Shown here: positions 1-7,868 of the stretch, one piece after another
Position numbering within the stretch: position 1 is the first letter of the stretch
How the letters are laid out: each line of letters starts with the position of its first letter
From: Reichenbachiella sp.
Lineage (GTDB): Bacteria > Bacteroidota > Bacteroidia > Cytophagales > Cyclobacteriaceae
Length of the DNA stretch: 64,000 nt
Direction: 5' to 3'
NCBI RefSeq assembly: GCF_033344935.1
Contig: NZ_JAWPMM010000001.1
Coordinates: 3,272,001-3,336,000 of the forward strand
The notes under the pieces: generated by a model
What the model saw: only the letters and a program-made list of their open reading frames with translations
What the model was told of the DNA's origin: nothing
Databases searched by the model: none
Made by a program: the position numbers and the translations under genes

Positions 1-1
1 A

Positions 2-1081
2 CAATTTAGAATCGGATTTACTCCAAGCTACAATTACGGAGATGGTGAGATCAAATTGAATGTATTACTAAATACAGGAGCAAGAGAATTTGAAAGTACT
101 TATCCTTCAAAATTCAAATCCAAGAACTTACAAACCGAACTTTCACACCAGCATCAGTGGAATGACAATTTCAAAACGCTCATTGGTGTGAATGCACAAA
201 AACTTTCGGCCAAAGAAGTGCTAGCAGATCCTAATGCAGATTACAATGATTTCAATATTATTGATCCATTTGCCTCTGTGTTTTTCGATCATAGCTCAGG
301 ATTAAATGTCCATGCTGGTGTAAGGTTGAATACTCATAGCGTGTATGACAATGAGTTCATTTATAATTTAAATCCTTCTTTTCTATTACCTGTGATTGGA
401 GATCTCTCGGTCAAATTTCTAGCTTCTGTTTCTACATCTTACGTCACGCCTAGTCTTTATCAACTGTATTCATTTTATGGGAATGAAGATTTGTCTCCGG
501 AGCGATCTACTAACTATGAAGGCGGTATCTCTTTTTACCTAGGAGATAAATTGACATTGAATACTGTTTACTTCAGAAGAGACGAAACTGATCCAATAAT
601 ATTCAGTGGCGCTCTTGACAATGATGGAAATTGGGTAAGTTTTTACGATAATGGAACTGATGAACAAGTTGTTAAAGGACTTGAACTTGATGCCAATTGG
701 ACAATTTCAAAACTTATTAGCTTGAATACTAACTATAGTTATATAACAACTGACGAAAAGACCAATTTCTATCGAATTCCTGCATATAAGTTTGGTATTG
801 GCTTGGTTGTGTCTCCAGTTGAAAGTGTCGACATTTCAGTAAAATATAATTTGACTAGTGATAGAACGGTGGCGTATTGGGATTCGGCAACATTCTCCTC
901 TGTAGAAACTGAATTGGATTCCTTCGGTCTTGTTGATCTTTTTGCTAATTACAAATTGGTTAACAAAAACCTATCAATCTATGGCGGCATCAACAATGCC
1001 TTTGATACTGATTTCGTAGGTATTTATGGCTATACCACTCGAGGCAGAACCATGACCATAGGTTTGAATTATACATTCTAA
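2..1081 (+). CDS. TonB-dependent receptor, C-terminal part (probable cobamide/BtuB-like transporter); 5' end outside window
   Basis: The reading frame is open from the first bases of the window, so this is the C-terminal portion of a longer gene; a TTG at 56 is not a believable start. The 359 visible residues are rich in alternating aromatic and polar residues typical of outer-membrane beta-barrel strands, contain a TonB-receptor-like segment (SPERSTNYEGG, then a YF-R barrel strand) and end in a terminal strand finishing with aromatic Phe (GLNYTF), as outer-membrane proteins do. The gene lies just upstream of cobamide salvage genes on the same strand, which suggests a BtuB-like role in corrinoid uptake; this substrate is inferred from context only. 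The plug domain and any cobalamin riboswitch would lie upstream of the window. Confidence 0.8.
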   Translation, partial: QFRIGFTPSYNYGDGEIKLNVLLNTGAREFESTYPSKFKSKNLQTELSHQHQWNDNFKTLIGVNAQKLSAKEVLADPNADYNDFNIIDPFASVFFDHSSGLNVHAGVRLNTHSVYDNEFIYNLNPSFLLPVIGDLSVKFLASVSTSYVTPSLYQLYSFYGNEDLSPERSTNYEGGISFYLGDKLTLNTVYFRRDETDPIIFSGALDNDGNWVSFYDNGTDEQVVKGLELDANWTISKLISLNTNYSYITTDEKTNFYRIPAYKFGIGLVVSPVESVDISVKYNLTSDRTVAYWDSATFSSVETELDSFGLVDLFANYKLVNKNLSIYGGINNAFDTDFVGIYGYTTRGRTMTIGLNYTF

Positions 1082-1090
1082 ATAAATAGA

Positions 1091-1129
1091 ATGGCTGTTG
1101 GGCATTGCTTTTGCTAGCCCAACAGCCAT
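1091..1129 (+). terminator. Hairpin after the TonB receptor
   Basis: A perfect 13-bp inverted repeat (1091-1103 with 1117-1129, arms beginning ATGGCTG and ending CAGCCAT) encloses a 13-base loop. It lies ten bases after the receptor stop and 18 bases before the next gene. There is no strong T-run, so it may be a weak terminator or an attenuating/processing hairpin between the receptor and the cob operon. Confidence 0.55.
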
Positions 1130-1147
1130 TGAATTAATCTATATAAA

Positions 1148-1798
1148 ATGAATATTGGATGTTCCTGGAGTGGTGGCAAAGACAGCTGCTTTGCGCTAAT
1201 GAAACAAATTGAGCAAGGTGACCAGCTCAAAGTCGTCATGAATGTGATGGATGAAAAGCAGGAATATTCTAAGTCTCACGGATTGACTCAAGAAGTGCTT
1301 CGCGCACAAGCCAAAGCATTGCAAGTTCCTATCCAATTAGCTTCTGCCTCATGGTCTACTTACGAAGAGAATTTCATCAAAAACCTGAAAGAATTAAAGA
1401 CCAATCATGAAATCGAAGGCATGGTGTATGGCGATATCGACATCCAAAAACACCGTGAATGGGAAGAAAAAATATCGGCTGCAGCAGGACTGGAAGCCTA
1501 TCTCCCTCTGTGGCAAGGAGATCGGCGTGAATTAGTCGAAGCGATGATCGATGCCGGCATTAAGGCAATCATAGTGTCTTGTAATCATGCGCTAGGGCTC
1601 GACTTTCTGGGTGAAGAAATTACACATGATTTGATACCCAAATTGGAAGCCGCAGGTGTAGATGCATGTGGCGAGAATGGAGAATTCCATACTTTGGTCG
1701 TGGATTGCCCACTTTTTGAAAACCCTATTCAAATAGAGAAAGGCGAAAAGGTGAAAACAGATAATTATTGTTTCATAGAAACTAAATTAGCCCCATGA
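1148..1798 (+). CDS. Dph6-like ATP-pyrophosphatase (PP-loop ATPase), copy A, in cobamide operon
   Basis: A 216-residue protein of the Dph6 / diphthine-ammonia-ligase-like PP-loop family. The nucleotide-binding SGGKDS loop is at residues 8-13, and the family's second signature CGENGEFHTLVVD is near residue 175. Archaeal and eukaryotic relatives adenylate a carboxylate and amidate it with ammonia to make diphthamide on EF2. Bacteria lack diphthamide, so the bacterial substrate is different and unknown. The gene overlaps cobU by four bases (ATGA), so it is translationally coupled to corrinoid salvage. A diverged second copy closes the same operon at 4654. A role in ATP-dependent amidation of a corrinoid or a nucleotide-loop precursor is an attractive guess but only inference. 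Confidence 0.85.
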   Translation: MNIGCSWSGGKDSCFALMKQIEQGDQLKVVMNVMDEKQEYSKSHGLTQEVLRAQAKALQVPIQLASASWSTYEENFIKNLKELKTNHEIEGMVYGDIDIQKHREWEEKISAAAGLEAYLPLWQGDRRELVEAMIDAGIKAIIVSCNHALGLDFLGEEITHDLIPKLEAAGVDACGENGEFHTLVVDCPLFENPIQIEKGEKVKTDNYCFIETKLAP

Positions 1799-2298
1799 TT
1801 ACCTACATCTCAGGCGGCGAACGATCGGGCAAATCCTCCTATGCACAAAAGATGGCATTGGGACTTTCCGACAATCCCATTTACTTGGCGACTGCCAAAG
1901 CCTATGATGGCAACTTTGAGGAGCGCATCAAAAGACATCAGGCTGAAAGAGACGAACGCTGGACTAATATTGAAGAACGATTCAATTTGAGCGAAGTACT
2001 TCCAAAGAATCGTGTGGTGGTGATCGACTGCGTTACTCTTTGGCTGTCCAATTATTTTTCGAAGACCAAAGGCAATCGCGACGAATCATTGCAATTGGCA
2101 AAAGCTGAATTTGACAAGCTTAAAACCTATGAAGGTCATTTGATTTTTATATCCAACGAAATTGGTATGGGAACACACGCTGATACGCAAGTGGGTCGAG
2201 ACTTTGTGGAAGTACAAGGATGGATCAACCAGCATATCGCGAAAGCAGCTGACGAAGCATATTTCATGGTCTCCGGATTACCCCTAAAACTTAAATAA
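1795..2298 (+). CDS. cobU: Bifunctional adenosylcobinamide kinase / adenosylcobinamide-phosphate guanylyltransferase
   Basis: This 167-residue protein has the usual CobU length. The P-loop GGERSGKS sits at residues 7-14. KRHQAERD..W follows near residues 44-54 and contains the histidine that in characterised CobU accepts GMP. The enzyme phosphorylates adenosylcobinamide and then makes the GDP-activated intermediate used by CobS. Its start overlaps the preceding ATPase by ATGA, and its stop shares a base with the cobT start (TAATG). Only nucleotide-loop assembly genes are present here, so this operon salvages or completes imported corrinoids; corrin-ring synthesis genes are not in the window. 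Confidence 0.95.
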   Translation: MITYISGGERSGKSSYAQKMALGLSDNPIYLATAKAYDGNFEERIKRHQAERDERWTNIEERFNLSEVLPKNRVVVIDCVTLWLSNYFSKTKGNRDESLQLAKAEFDKLKTYEGHLIFISNEIGMGTHADTQVGRDFVEVQGWINQHIAKAADEAYFMVSGLPLKLK

Positions 2299-3335
2299 TG
2301 ATTGAATTTAATATCCCTAAACCTGATAAAAAACTAACTTCCGAAATTGATCATAAGATTAATTTCAAAACCAAACCTATCGGTGCTTTGGGACAATTGG
2401 AGCGCATAACCAAGCAAGTTTGTGAAATCCAACAAACCTTATCACCAGAACTAAAAAAGCCCTCGATTGTAGTATTTGCCGGAGATCATGGATTGGCAAA
2501 GGAAGGTGTGAGTGCCTACCCACAAGAAGTGACTCACCAAATGGTACTTAATTTTTTGGCGAGTGGTGCAGCCATTAATATATTCAGCCAACAGCACCGT
2601 ATTGACCTAAAAATCGTTGATTCAGGAGTGAATTTCGATTTTGGTAAAAACCCCAATCTGATCAATGCAAAAATTGGAATGGGCACAAAAAATGCGTTGC
2701 AGGAATCGGCAATGACAGAAGATCAATTTCTACTGGCCATCCAAAAAGGAGCTGATATTGTCAACGAAATCTACGCTCACGGCACAAATATCATTGGCTT
2801 CGGCGAAATGGGCATCGGCAACACTTCTGCTGCCAGCCTGATCATGAGTCACATTTGCAATCTCCCTATTGAAGAATGTGTAGGCCGAGGAACAGGAATT
2901 GATGATGCTGGGTATCAAAAAAAAATTGAAATACTGCAAAGCGTACAGCAAAAGCATTCTTCCGTTTCAACCGTCCCGGAGCTTCTTCAAGCCGTCGGTG
3001 GATTCGAAATCGCCATGATGACTGGCGCTATGCTGCAAGCTGCTGCTAATCAAATGATTGTAATGGTAGATGGCTTTATTGCCACATCAGCTTTTTTATG
3101 TGCAGAATCGCTTAACCCAAACATCATCGATTACGCCATTTTTTGTCACCAATCGGATGAATCTGGCCATAAACAAATGCTTGATCACTTGAATGTCGAA
3201 CCTATTTTACAAATGCATTTGAGACTGGGAGAAGGCACAGGATGTGCACTGGCAATGCCCTTGATTCAATCTTCTGTAGATTTCATGAATAAAATGGCCA
3301 GTTTTGAAAGTGCTGGTGTATCGAATAAAGATTAA
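2298..3335 (+). CDS. cobT: Nicotinate-nucleotide-dimethylbenzimidazole phosphoribosyltransferase
   Basis: A full-length CobT of 345 residues. It transfers phosphoribose from nicotinate mononucleotide to dimethylbenzimidazole or another lower-ligand base, giving alpha-ribazole phosphate. Recognisable family segments are KPIGALGQLE near residue 27, VFAGDHGLAKEGVSAYP near residues 60-76, the GEMGIGNTSAAS stretch near 170 and LRLGEGTGCALAMP near 310, which carries the catalytic Glu region. It begins on the last base of the cobU stop and is followed by cobS after three bases. CobT enzymes differ in lower-base preference, which cannot be read from sequence here. Confidence 0.95.
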   Translation: MIEFNIPKPDKKLTSEIDHKINFKTKPIGALGQLERITKQVCEIQQTLSPELKKPSIVVFAGDHGLAKEGVSAYPQEVTHQMVLNFLASGAAINIFSQQHRIDLKIVDSGVNFDFGKNPNLINAKIGMGTKNALQESAMTEDQFLLAIQKGADIVNEIYAHGTNIIGFGEMGIGNTSAASLIMSHICNLPIEECVGRGTGIDDAGYQKKIEILQSVQQKHSSVSTVPELLQAVGGFEIAMMTGAMLQAAANQMIVMVDGFIATSAFLCAESLNPNIIDYAIFCHQSDESGHKQMLDHLNVEPILQMHLRLGEGTGCALAMPLIQSSVDFMNKMASFESAGVSNKD

Positions 3336-3338
3336 ATA

Positions 3339-4112
3339 ATGAAAAAAGAATGGTCCATATTTCTTACGGCGGTCATGTTTTATACCCGCATCCCCTGCCC
3401 CAGATGGATAGACCATTCAGCCGATATGTTGAACAAAGCCACCAAGTATTTTCCATTGATTGGCTGGGTGGTTGGAGGGTTTGCTGGAGTTATATTTTTG
3501 AGCGTTTCGCAAGTTCTTCCTGTTAGTATTGCGGTATTGCTTTCCATGATAGCAAGTATCCTTTTGACTGGCGCATTTCACGAAGATGGATTTGCAGATG
3601 TCTGCGATGGATTTGGTGGTGGATGGACCAAGGAGAAAATTCTGACCATTATGAAGGATTCCGCCATTGGCGCGTATGGTGCGTTAGGAATGATCATGAT
3701 GCTGCTATTTAAATTTCTTCTTTTGTGGGAAATTGCCGGAGAAACAGATGCATTGATTGCGGTTGTAGTAATTGTGGCAGGCCATTCGATCAGTAGAGCC
3801 AATGCTGTTTTCATGATATTCACAGACGAATATGCGCGCGACAATGAAGACTCCAAAGCCAAACCAGTGGCCAAACAAATGAAATTTGGCACTTTCATTG
3901 TCGCCATTTTTATAGGGCTCCTTCCATTAGCCTATTTTCATAATCTATATTTCCTCACAGCCATTCCTGTGCTTATTTTGGTTAAATTGTATCTATCCAG
4001 CTATTTCAAAAAATGGATAGGTGGATACACAGGTGATTGTTTGGGTGCTGTTCAGCAAATTTCCGAAGTCGCCTTTTACTTATTGGTTTTACTACTATGG
4101 AAATTTATCTAA
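3339..4112 (+). CDS. cobS: Adenosylcobinamide-GDP ribazoletransferase (cobalamin synthase)
   Basis: A 257-residue integral membrane enzyme that joins adenosylcobinamide-GDP to alpha-ribazole (phosphate) in the last major step of cobamide assembly. The family's acidic motif is visible as FHEDGFADVCDG near residues 80-91, and the C-terminal GYTGDCLGA motif is near 229. Several hydrophobic segments (for example around residues 37-70, 110-150 and 180-215) fit a polytopic inner-membrane protein. Its 3' end overlaps the cobC start by 16 bases. Confidence 0.95.
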   Translation: MKKEWSIFLTAVMFYTRIPCPRWIDHSADMLNKATKYFPLIGWVVGGFAGVIFLSVSQVLPVSIAVLLSMIASILLTGAFHEDGFADVCDGFGGGWTKEKILTIMKDSAIGAYGALGMIMMLLFKFLLLWEIAGETDALIAVVVIVAGHSISRANAVFMIFTDEYARDNEDSKAKPVAKQMKFGTFIVAIFIGLLPLAYFHNLYFLTAIPVLILVKLYLSSYFKKWIGGYTGDCLGAVQQISEVAFYLLVLLLWKFI

Positions 4113-4657
4113 TCAGGCATACCACACCGAAAATCGCCAAAGGCATTTGCTATGGTCAAAGCGACATCGATCTCACATCCAGCTTTGAAGACGAAGCGAA
4201 ATCTGTTCATCATTTGGTAGAAAAACCTTTGGATTATATCTTTTCAAGTCCCTTAATAAGATGTGCCAAACTGGCGAATTCATTTGAGTCCGATGTTCAA
4301 ACCGAACCTCGATTAATGGAATTGAATTTTGGTAAGTGGGAAATGAAAAAATGGAAGGACGTCCCGCAACCAGCCCTGAATGAGTGGATGGAAAACTATG
4401 TAGACATATCTCCACCAAACGGTGAGTCTTATAAGCAACTTAAAGCAAGAGTAGTAGAAATTTTCAAAGGCATCATATCTCAAAATAGACGAGTGACAGG
4501 TATTATCACTCATGCAGGGCCGATTAGAGCCATATTGTCGCATGTACTCAACCTATCTCTAAAAGACACTTTTACACTTAAAATTGACTATGGAAGTATT
4601 ACAAAAATCAGTTTGATTGAAGGAATGTTTTCCGTGGATTATATCAACAAAAAATGA
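4097..4657 (+). CDS. cobC: Alpha-ribazole phosphatase (histidine phosphatase family)
   Basis: A 186-residue histidine-phosphatase protein. The start is placed at ATG 4097 because the protein then begins directly with the core strand MEIYLIRHTTP. A longer in-frame reading from 4037 would add 20 unconserved residues and overlap cobS by 76 bases. Catalytic features are LIRHT near residues 4-8, an internal Arg (PLIRC) and THAGP near 138-142. It dephosphorylates alpha-ribazole-5'-phosphate or adenosylcobalamin phosphate. It overlaps the next gene by ATGA. Assignment as CobC rather than a generic phosphoglycerate-mutase-like phosphatase rests on the operon. Confidence 0.88.
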   Translation: MEIYLIRHTTPKIAKGICYGQSDIDLTSSFEDEAKSVHHLVEKPLDYIFSSPLIRCAKLANSFESDVQTEPRLMELNFGKWEMKKWKDVPQPALNEWMENYVDISPPNGESYKQLKARVVEIFKGIISQNRRVTGIITHAGPIRAILSHVLNLSLKDTFTLKIDYGSITKISLIEGMFSVDYINKK

Positions 4658-5376
4658 CAAAGATTCCATTGGCCATAAGCTGGAGTGGCGGCAAAGATTC
4701 GAGCATGATGCTACATCATCTCGTGAATGACTCTCAGTATGAAATTGTTGAATTGCATACGGCCATATCTAGTGAAACAGAAAGAGTATCCATGCATGGT
4801 GTGAGCCAAGACCTTATACGTGCACAGGCGGATTCCATAGGATTGCCCATTCATTTTATATCGATTGCGCCGGATTCCACAAATGCCAACTACGAAAAAG
4901 CACTAAATGAATATTACTCAAATCTTAAAGCGAAAGGAATCAACCATATCGGCTTTGGTGATATTTTTCTTGAAGACCTAAAGGCTTACCGAGATCAGAT
5001 GCTCAGTAACAATGGACTTACCGGTGTTTATCCGCTTTGGAAAAAGAAAACTAGTGATCTCGCTAATTACTTCTTTGATCAAAGTTTTCAAACACTAATT
5101 TGTGCATCTAAGCAGTCTCTTTTCCCCGAAAGTATTTGCGGAAAGGTTTATTCCAAAGAAATGCTAGAGAGCTTCAGCCCTGAAGTAGATCCGTGTGGAG
5201 AAAATGGCGAATTTCACTCTTATGCATTTGATGGGCCGATTTTCAAAAAACCAATCTCCATTGATGTCAATGAAATTAAAACGCACACTTATGAGCATAA
5301 GCTTGCATCAGGAGAAGAGGTGAAAACTGCTTTTGAATTTGCTGATTTGACTTTGACTAAGCCAGTTGCTGTTTGA
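4654..5376 (+). CDS. Dph6-like ATP-pyrophosphatase (PP-loop ATPase), copy B, in cobamide operon
   Basis: A 240-residue paralogue of the gene at 1148. The PP-loop SWSGGKDSS is at residues 9-17. It shares GVSQDLIRAQA with copy A's GLTQEVLRAQA, the GDI..ED/H..R motif near residue 108 and CGENGEFHSYAFDGP near 195. The start overlaps cobC by ATGA, and the 3' end overlaps the convergent meaB by 20 bases. The two copies are clearly diverged rather than a recent duplication, so they probably act on different substrates or as two subunits. The bacterial function is not established; ATP-dependent amide or ligase chemistry in corrinoid metabolism is inferred. Confidence 0.85.
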   Translation: MTKIPLAISWSGGKDSSMMLHHLVNDSQYEIVELHTAISSETERVSMHGVSQDLIRAQADSIGLPIHFISIAPDSTNANYEKALNEYYSNLKAKGINHIGFGDIFLEDLKAYRDQMLSNNGLTGVYPLWKKKTSDLANYFFDQSFQTLICASKQSLFPESICGKVYSKEMLESFSPEVDPCGENGEFHSYAFDGPIFKKPISIDVNEIKTHTYEHKLASGEEVKTAFEFADLTLTKPVAV

Positions 5377-6346
5377 TTGCATCAAGCATTTGAGCTGTTG
5401 CTTTTGATACGGATACTTTATTCTGCTGGATTTTAAGTTTCAACTCATTTTGAATGGTTTTGAGTCCGGCTTTCTCAGATAGCTCTAATAGAATACCTAA
5501 TTGTACCCGTTCCTCAAACCAAGACATATTTTGATTGGACCGATTTTGATCAAATGATCCATTGGAAGTCATTTCCAGTTCAAAAGCTTGAATCATCTGC
5601 CAAACTTCGTCAAAACCTATTTTCTCTAATGCAGAGCATAGTTCTACCTGAGTAGACCACCCAGTTTCGCTTGCCGCAAACAAATGCAAGGCACTCAATA
5701 AATCCTTCTTGGATTGCTTAGCAAGCTTAGCTTGATCTCCGTCGGCTTTATTTATTACAATACCATGAGCCATTTCCATGATACCTTTTTTTATACCTTG
5801 CAAATCATCACCAGAGCCAGGCTGAATCATCAGAAGAAAGAAATCCACCATATTATTGACTAGCGTTTCCGATTGCCCTACCCCCACTGTTTCTACAATG
5901 ATTACATCAAAACCAGCCGCCTCACAAAGCATCACAGCTTCTCTGGTCCGGTTATTAACACCACCCAGCGCATTTCCCGAAGCCGACGGTCTGATATAGG
6001 CCTTTGGATTTCGACTTAAAAACTCCATGCGCGTTTTATCACCCAATATACTCCCACCAGTTTTCTGGCTGCTTGGATCTACGGCAAGTACAGCCACCTT
6101 TTTACCTTGATCAATAAGATATGAACCGAACCCTTCTATAAAGCTAGACTTCCCAACCCCTGGTGTTCCAGTAATTCCTATTCGGATAGAGCGATGATCA
6201 ATTTTTACAATCCTATCTAGTAATTCATCAGCTACAAGCTGATCTTCTTTCCTTTTACTTTCCACTAAAGTGATAGCCCTTGCCAAAATCACATGATCAT
6301 GTGCTTTGAGGCCTTTTAAATAATAATCAAGTTTAAATCTTTTCAT
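5357..6346 (-). CDS. meaB: Methylmalonyl-CoA mutase-associated GTPase MeaB (ArgK family)
   Basis: A 329-residue G3E-type GTPase that guards loading and repair of the B12 cofactor on methylmalonyl-CoA mutase. Walker A is GTPGVGKSS near residues 54-62; VDPSSQKTGGSILGDKTRM, VETVGVGQSE and the NKADGD guanine motif follow in the expected order. The start is placed at the ATG at 6346 (protein MKRFKLDYY...), which matches the family N-terminus better than an ATG 33 bases upstream. It converges on the cobamide operon with a 20-base overlap, which is functionally apt because its client mutase (54124-57962 in this window) needs adenosylcobalamin. Confidence 0.93.
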   Translation of the reverse strand: MKRFKLDYYLKGLKAHDHVILARAITLVESKRKEDQLVADELLDRIVKIDHRSIRIGITGTPGVGKSSFIEGFGSYLIDQGKKVAVLAVDPSSQKTGGSILGDKTRMEFLSRNPKAYIRPSASGNALGGVNNRTREAVMLCEAAGFDVIIVETVGVGQSETLVNNMVDFFLLMIQPGSGDDLQGIKKGIMEMAHGIVINKADGDQAKLAKQSKKDLLSALHLFAASETGWSTQVELCSALEKIGFDEVWQMIQAFELEMTSNGSFDQNRSNQNMSWFEERVQLGILLELSEKAGLKTIQNELKLKIQQNKVSVSKATAQMLDAIKQQLA

Positions 6347-6515
6347 TAGGGATATGAAGTGAAAAATTAAAGATAACAACGAAATGACACGAGTTTGATA
6401 ATAATCAAAAAATTAAGATTCAGAATACTTCTTATGGTTGGATTTCCTATGTTTATAGATATTTTGGAGCATTTGGTCGATTAATAATTGAATTAAACTA
6501 AGATAGAGTTAGCTT

Positions 6516-6523
6516 TAATTTTG
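6516..6523 (+). promoter_or_regulatory. Candidate Bacteroidota -7 element upstream of the CHASE2 gene
   Basis: TAATTTTG at 6516-6523 is an exact match to the Bacteroidota TAnnTTTG -7 consensus, 72 bases upstream of the CHASE2 start. A TTG at 6488-6490 lies 25 bases upstream, somewhat longer than the usual spacing, so this is a weak call. Between it and the gene lies an inverted repeat (6543-6550 / 6568-6575) that could bind a regulator. Confidence 0.35.
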
Positions 6524-6595
6524 AAAAGAGAAAAAGGTTAACAAATGTTCCGATCTATATATGACTCGAACATTTACTAATCTTAATAAACTGAC

Positions 6596-7840
6596 ATGTT
6601 TAATAAATTCTGGAAAGAAACCTTATACGCTTTATTTTTCATTCTTGCCTTGGCTTTTCTTGTCACTCAGGTAACTGCGTTTAAAGTATTTGATATTTTC
6701 GACCCAATCGGCGCAGTATTTGAAGATATGGAAAGTACTGATATCGTATTTTCTCAATTGAGGGAAGATCCTATCGCAGAAGAAAATCTGGTCATTGTAA
6801 ATATTGGAGACTTACCTAGAGGCGGAATAGCTGATATGGTAAATATCATTAATGCTGCAGAACCAAGAGTCATTGGCATGGATATGATATTTAGAAATCC
6901 GAAAGAGGATACATTAGGTGATTTAAAGTTGTCAGATGCTTTTTCCCGAGTGGAGAACTTAGTGATGTACAGTAAACTAGTAGATATCGATGATGACGGA
7001 GATTTTGATACTTTGGAAGTATCCTACCCTCCTTACTTTGACTACGGCGAAACAGCCTTTGTCAACTTCATTACTGGCGCTGCTGATCAAGATGACTTGA
7101 AAATGTGCCGACAATTTGCAGTTCGAGAGTATGTAAATGATGAACCCGAACTTGCGTTCTCTGTCAAGATGGCTCAATATATGGATCCAGACAAAGTCGA
7201 AAGGTTTTTAGCGAGAGAAAACGACGTTGAAGACATCAATTATAGAGGTAATATTTTTGATTATGGTGACACTGCCTATCCGATAAGCTACTTTGCTTTA
7301 GATTGGTACCAAGTGCTTGACATGGAGTTTGCACCAGAATTAATCAAAGACAAGGCTGTAATTTTTTGCTATTTAGGTAGCGAACTGGGAGACAGAAAAG
7401 CCATGGATGACAAGTATTTCACCCCGCTAAACAAAAACTATGTAGGCAAGACTCATGCGGATATGTTTGGTGGAGTGGTTCATGCAAATGCTTTCTCTAT
7501 GATTATGGCAGAAGACTATATCGATGCACTGGGTGATAATTTCGCCTATATTATGGCATTGATATTGCTGTATTTAAATATCGTACTATTCACAGTAATC
7601 TATAAAGTAGTGCCCATGTGGTACGATGGGTTGACAAAACTTATACAATTAATAGAGGCCGCGACGTTATTTACGTTAAACCTCGTCATATTTAATTATT
7701 TTAACTTAAAGGTGGATGTTACATTTTCTATCATTGCCGTATTAATTGTAGGAGATGCATTGGAAGTATTCTTTGGTGTATTTGTCAATCTTTTCACAAA
7801 AGAAGGTCGAAGGGAACTTCGACAATTAAAGAAATTGTAA
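6596..7840 (+). CDS. CHASE2-domain membrane protein without an output domain
   Basis: A 414-residue protein with an N-terminal membrane anchor (residues about 8-28), a large extracytoplasmic CHASE2-like sensor region (about 60-310, including ENLVIVNIGDLPRGGI and PRVIGMDMIFR) and two or three C-terminal transmembrane helices (about 320-345, 355-375, 380-400). It ends in a short basic tail. CHASE2 domains usually feed a cytoplasmic cyclase or kinase; none is fused here, so signal output must involve a partner. The gene 28 bases downstream encodes a FecR-like exported protein, a pairing also seen next to CHASE2 cyclases elsewhere. The ligand is unknown. Confidence 0.8.
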   Translation: MFNKFWKETLYALFFILALAFLVTQVTAFKVFDIFDPIGAVFEDMESTDIVFSQLREDPIAEENLVIVNIGDLPRGGIADMVNIINAAEPRVIGMDMIFRNPKEDTLGDLKLSDAFSRVENLVMYSKLVDIDDDGDFDTLEVSYPPYFDYGETAFVNFITGAADQDDLKMCRQFAVREYVNDEPELAFSVKMAQYMDPDKVERFLARENDVEDINYRGNIFDYGDTAYPISYFALDWYQVLDMEFAPELIKDKAVIFCYLGSELGDRKAMDDKYFTPLNKNYVGKTHADMFGGVVHANAFSMIMAEDYIDALGDNFAYIMALILLYLNIVLFTVIYKVVPMWYDGLTKLIQLIEAATLFTLNLVIFNYFNLKVDVTFSIIAVLIVGDALEVFFGVFVNLFTKEGRRELRQLKKL

Positions 7841-7868
7841 ATTTGTAATCTATAAATCTATATATATC

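Noticed and set aside
1148-5376. Annotating the Dph6-like proteins as diphthamide synthases
   Set aside because: Bacterial EF-G carries no diphthamide, and the genes overlap cobamide genes. Only the ATP-ligase chemistry can be carried over, not the substrate.
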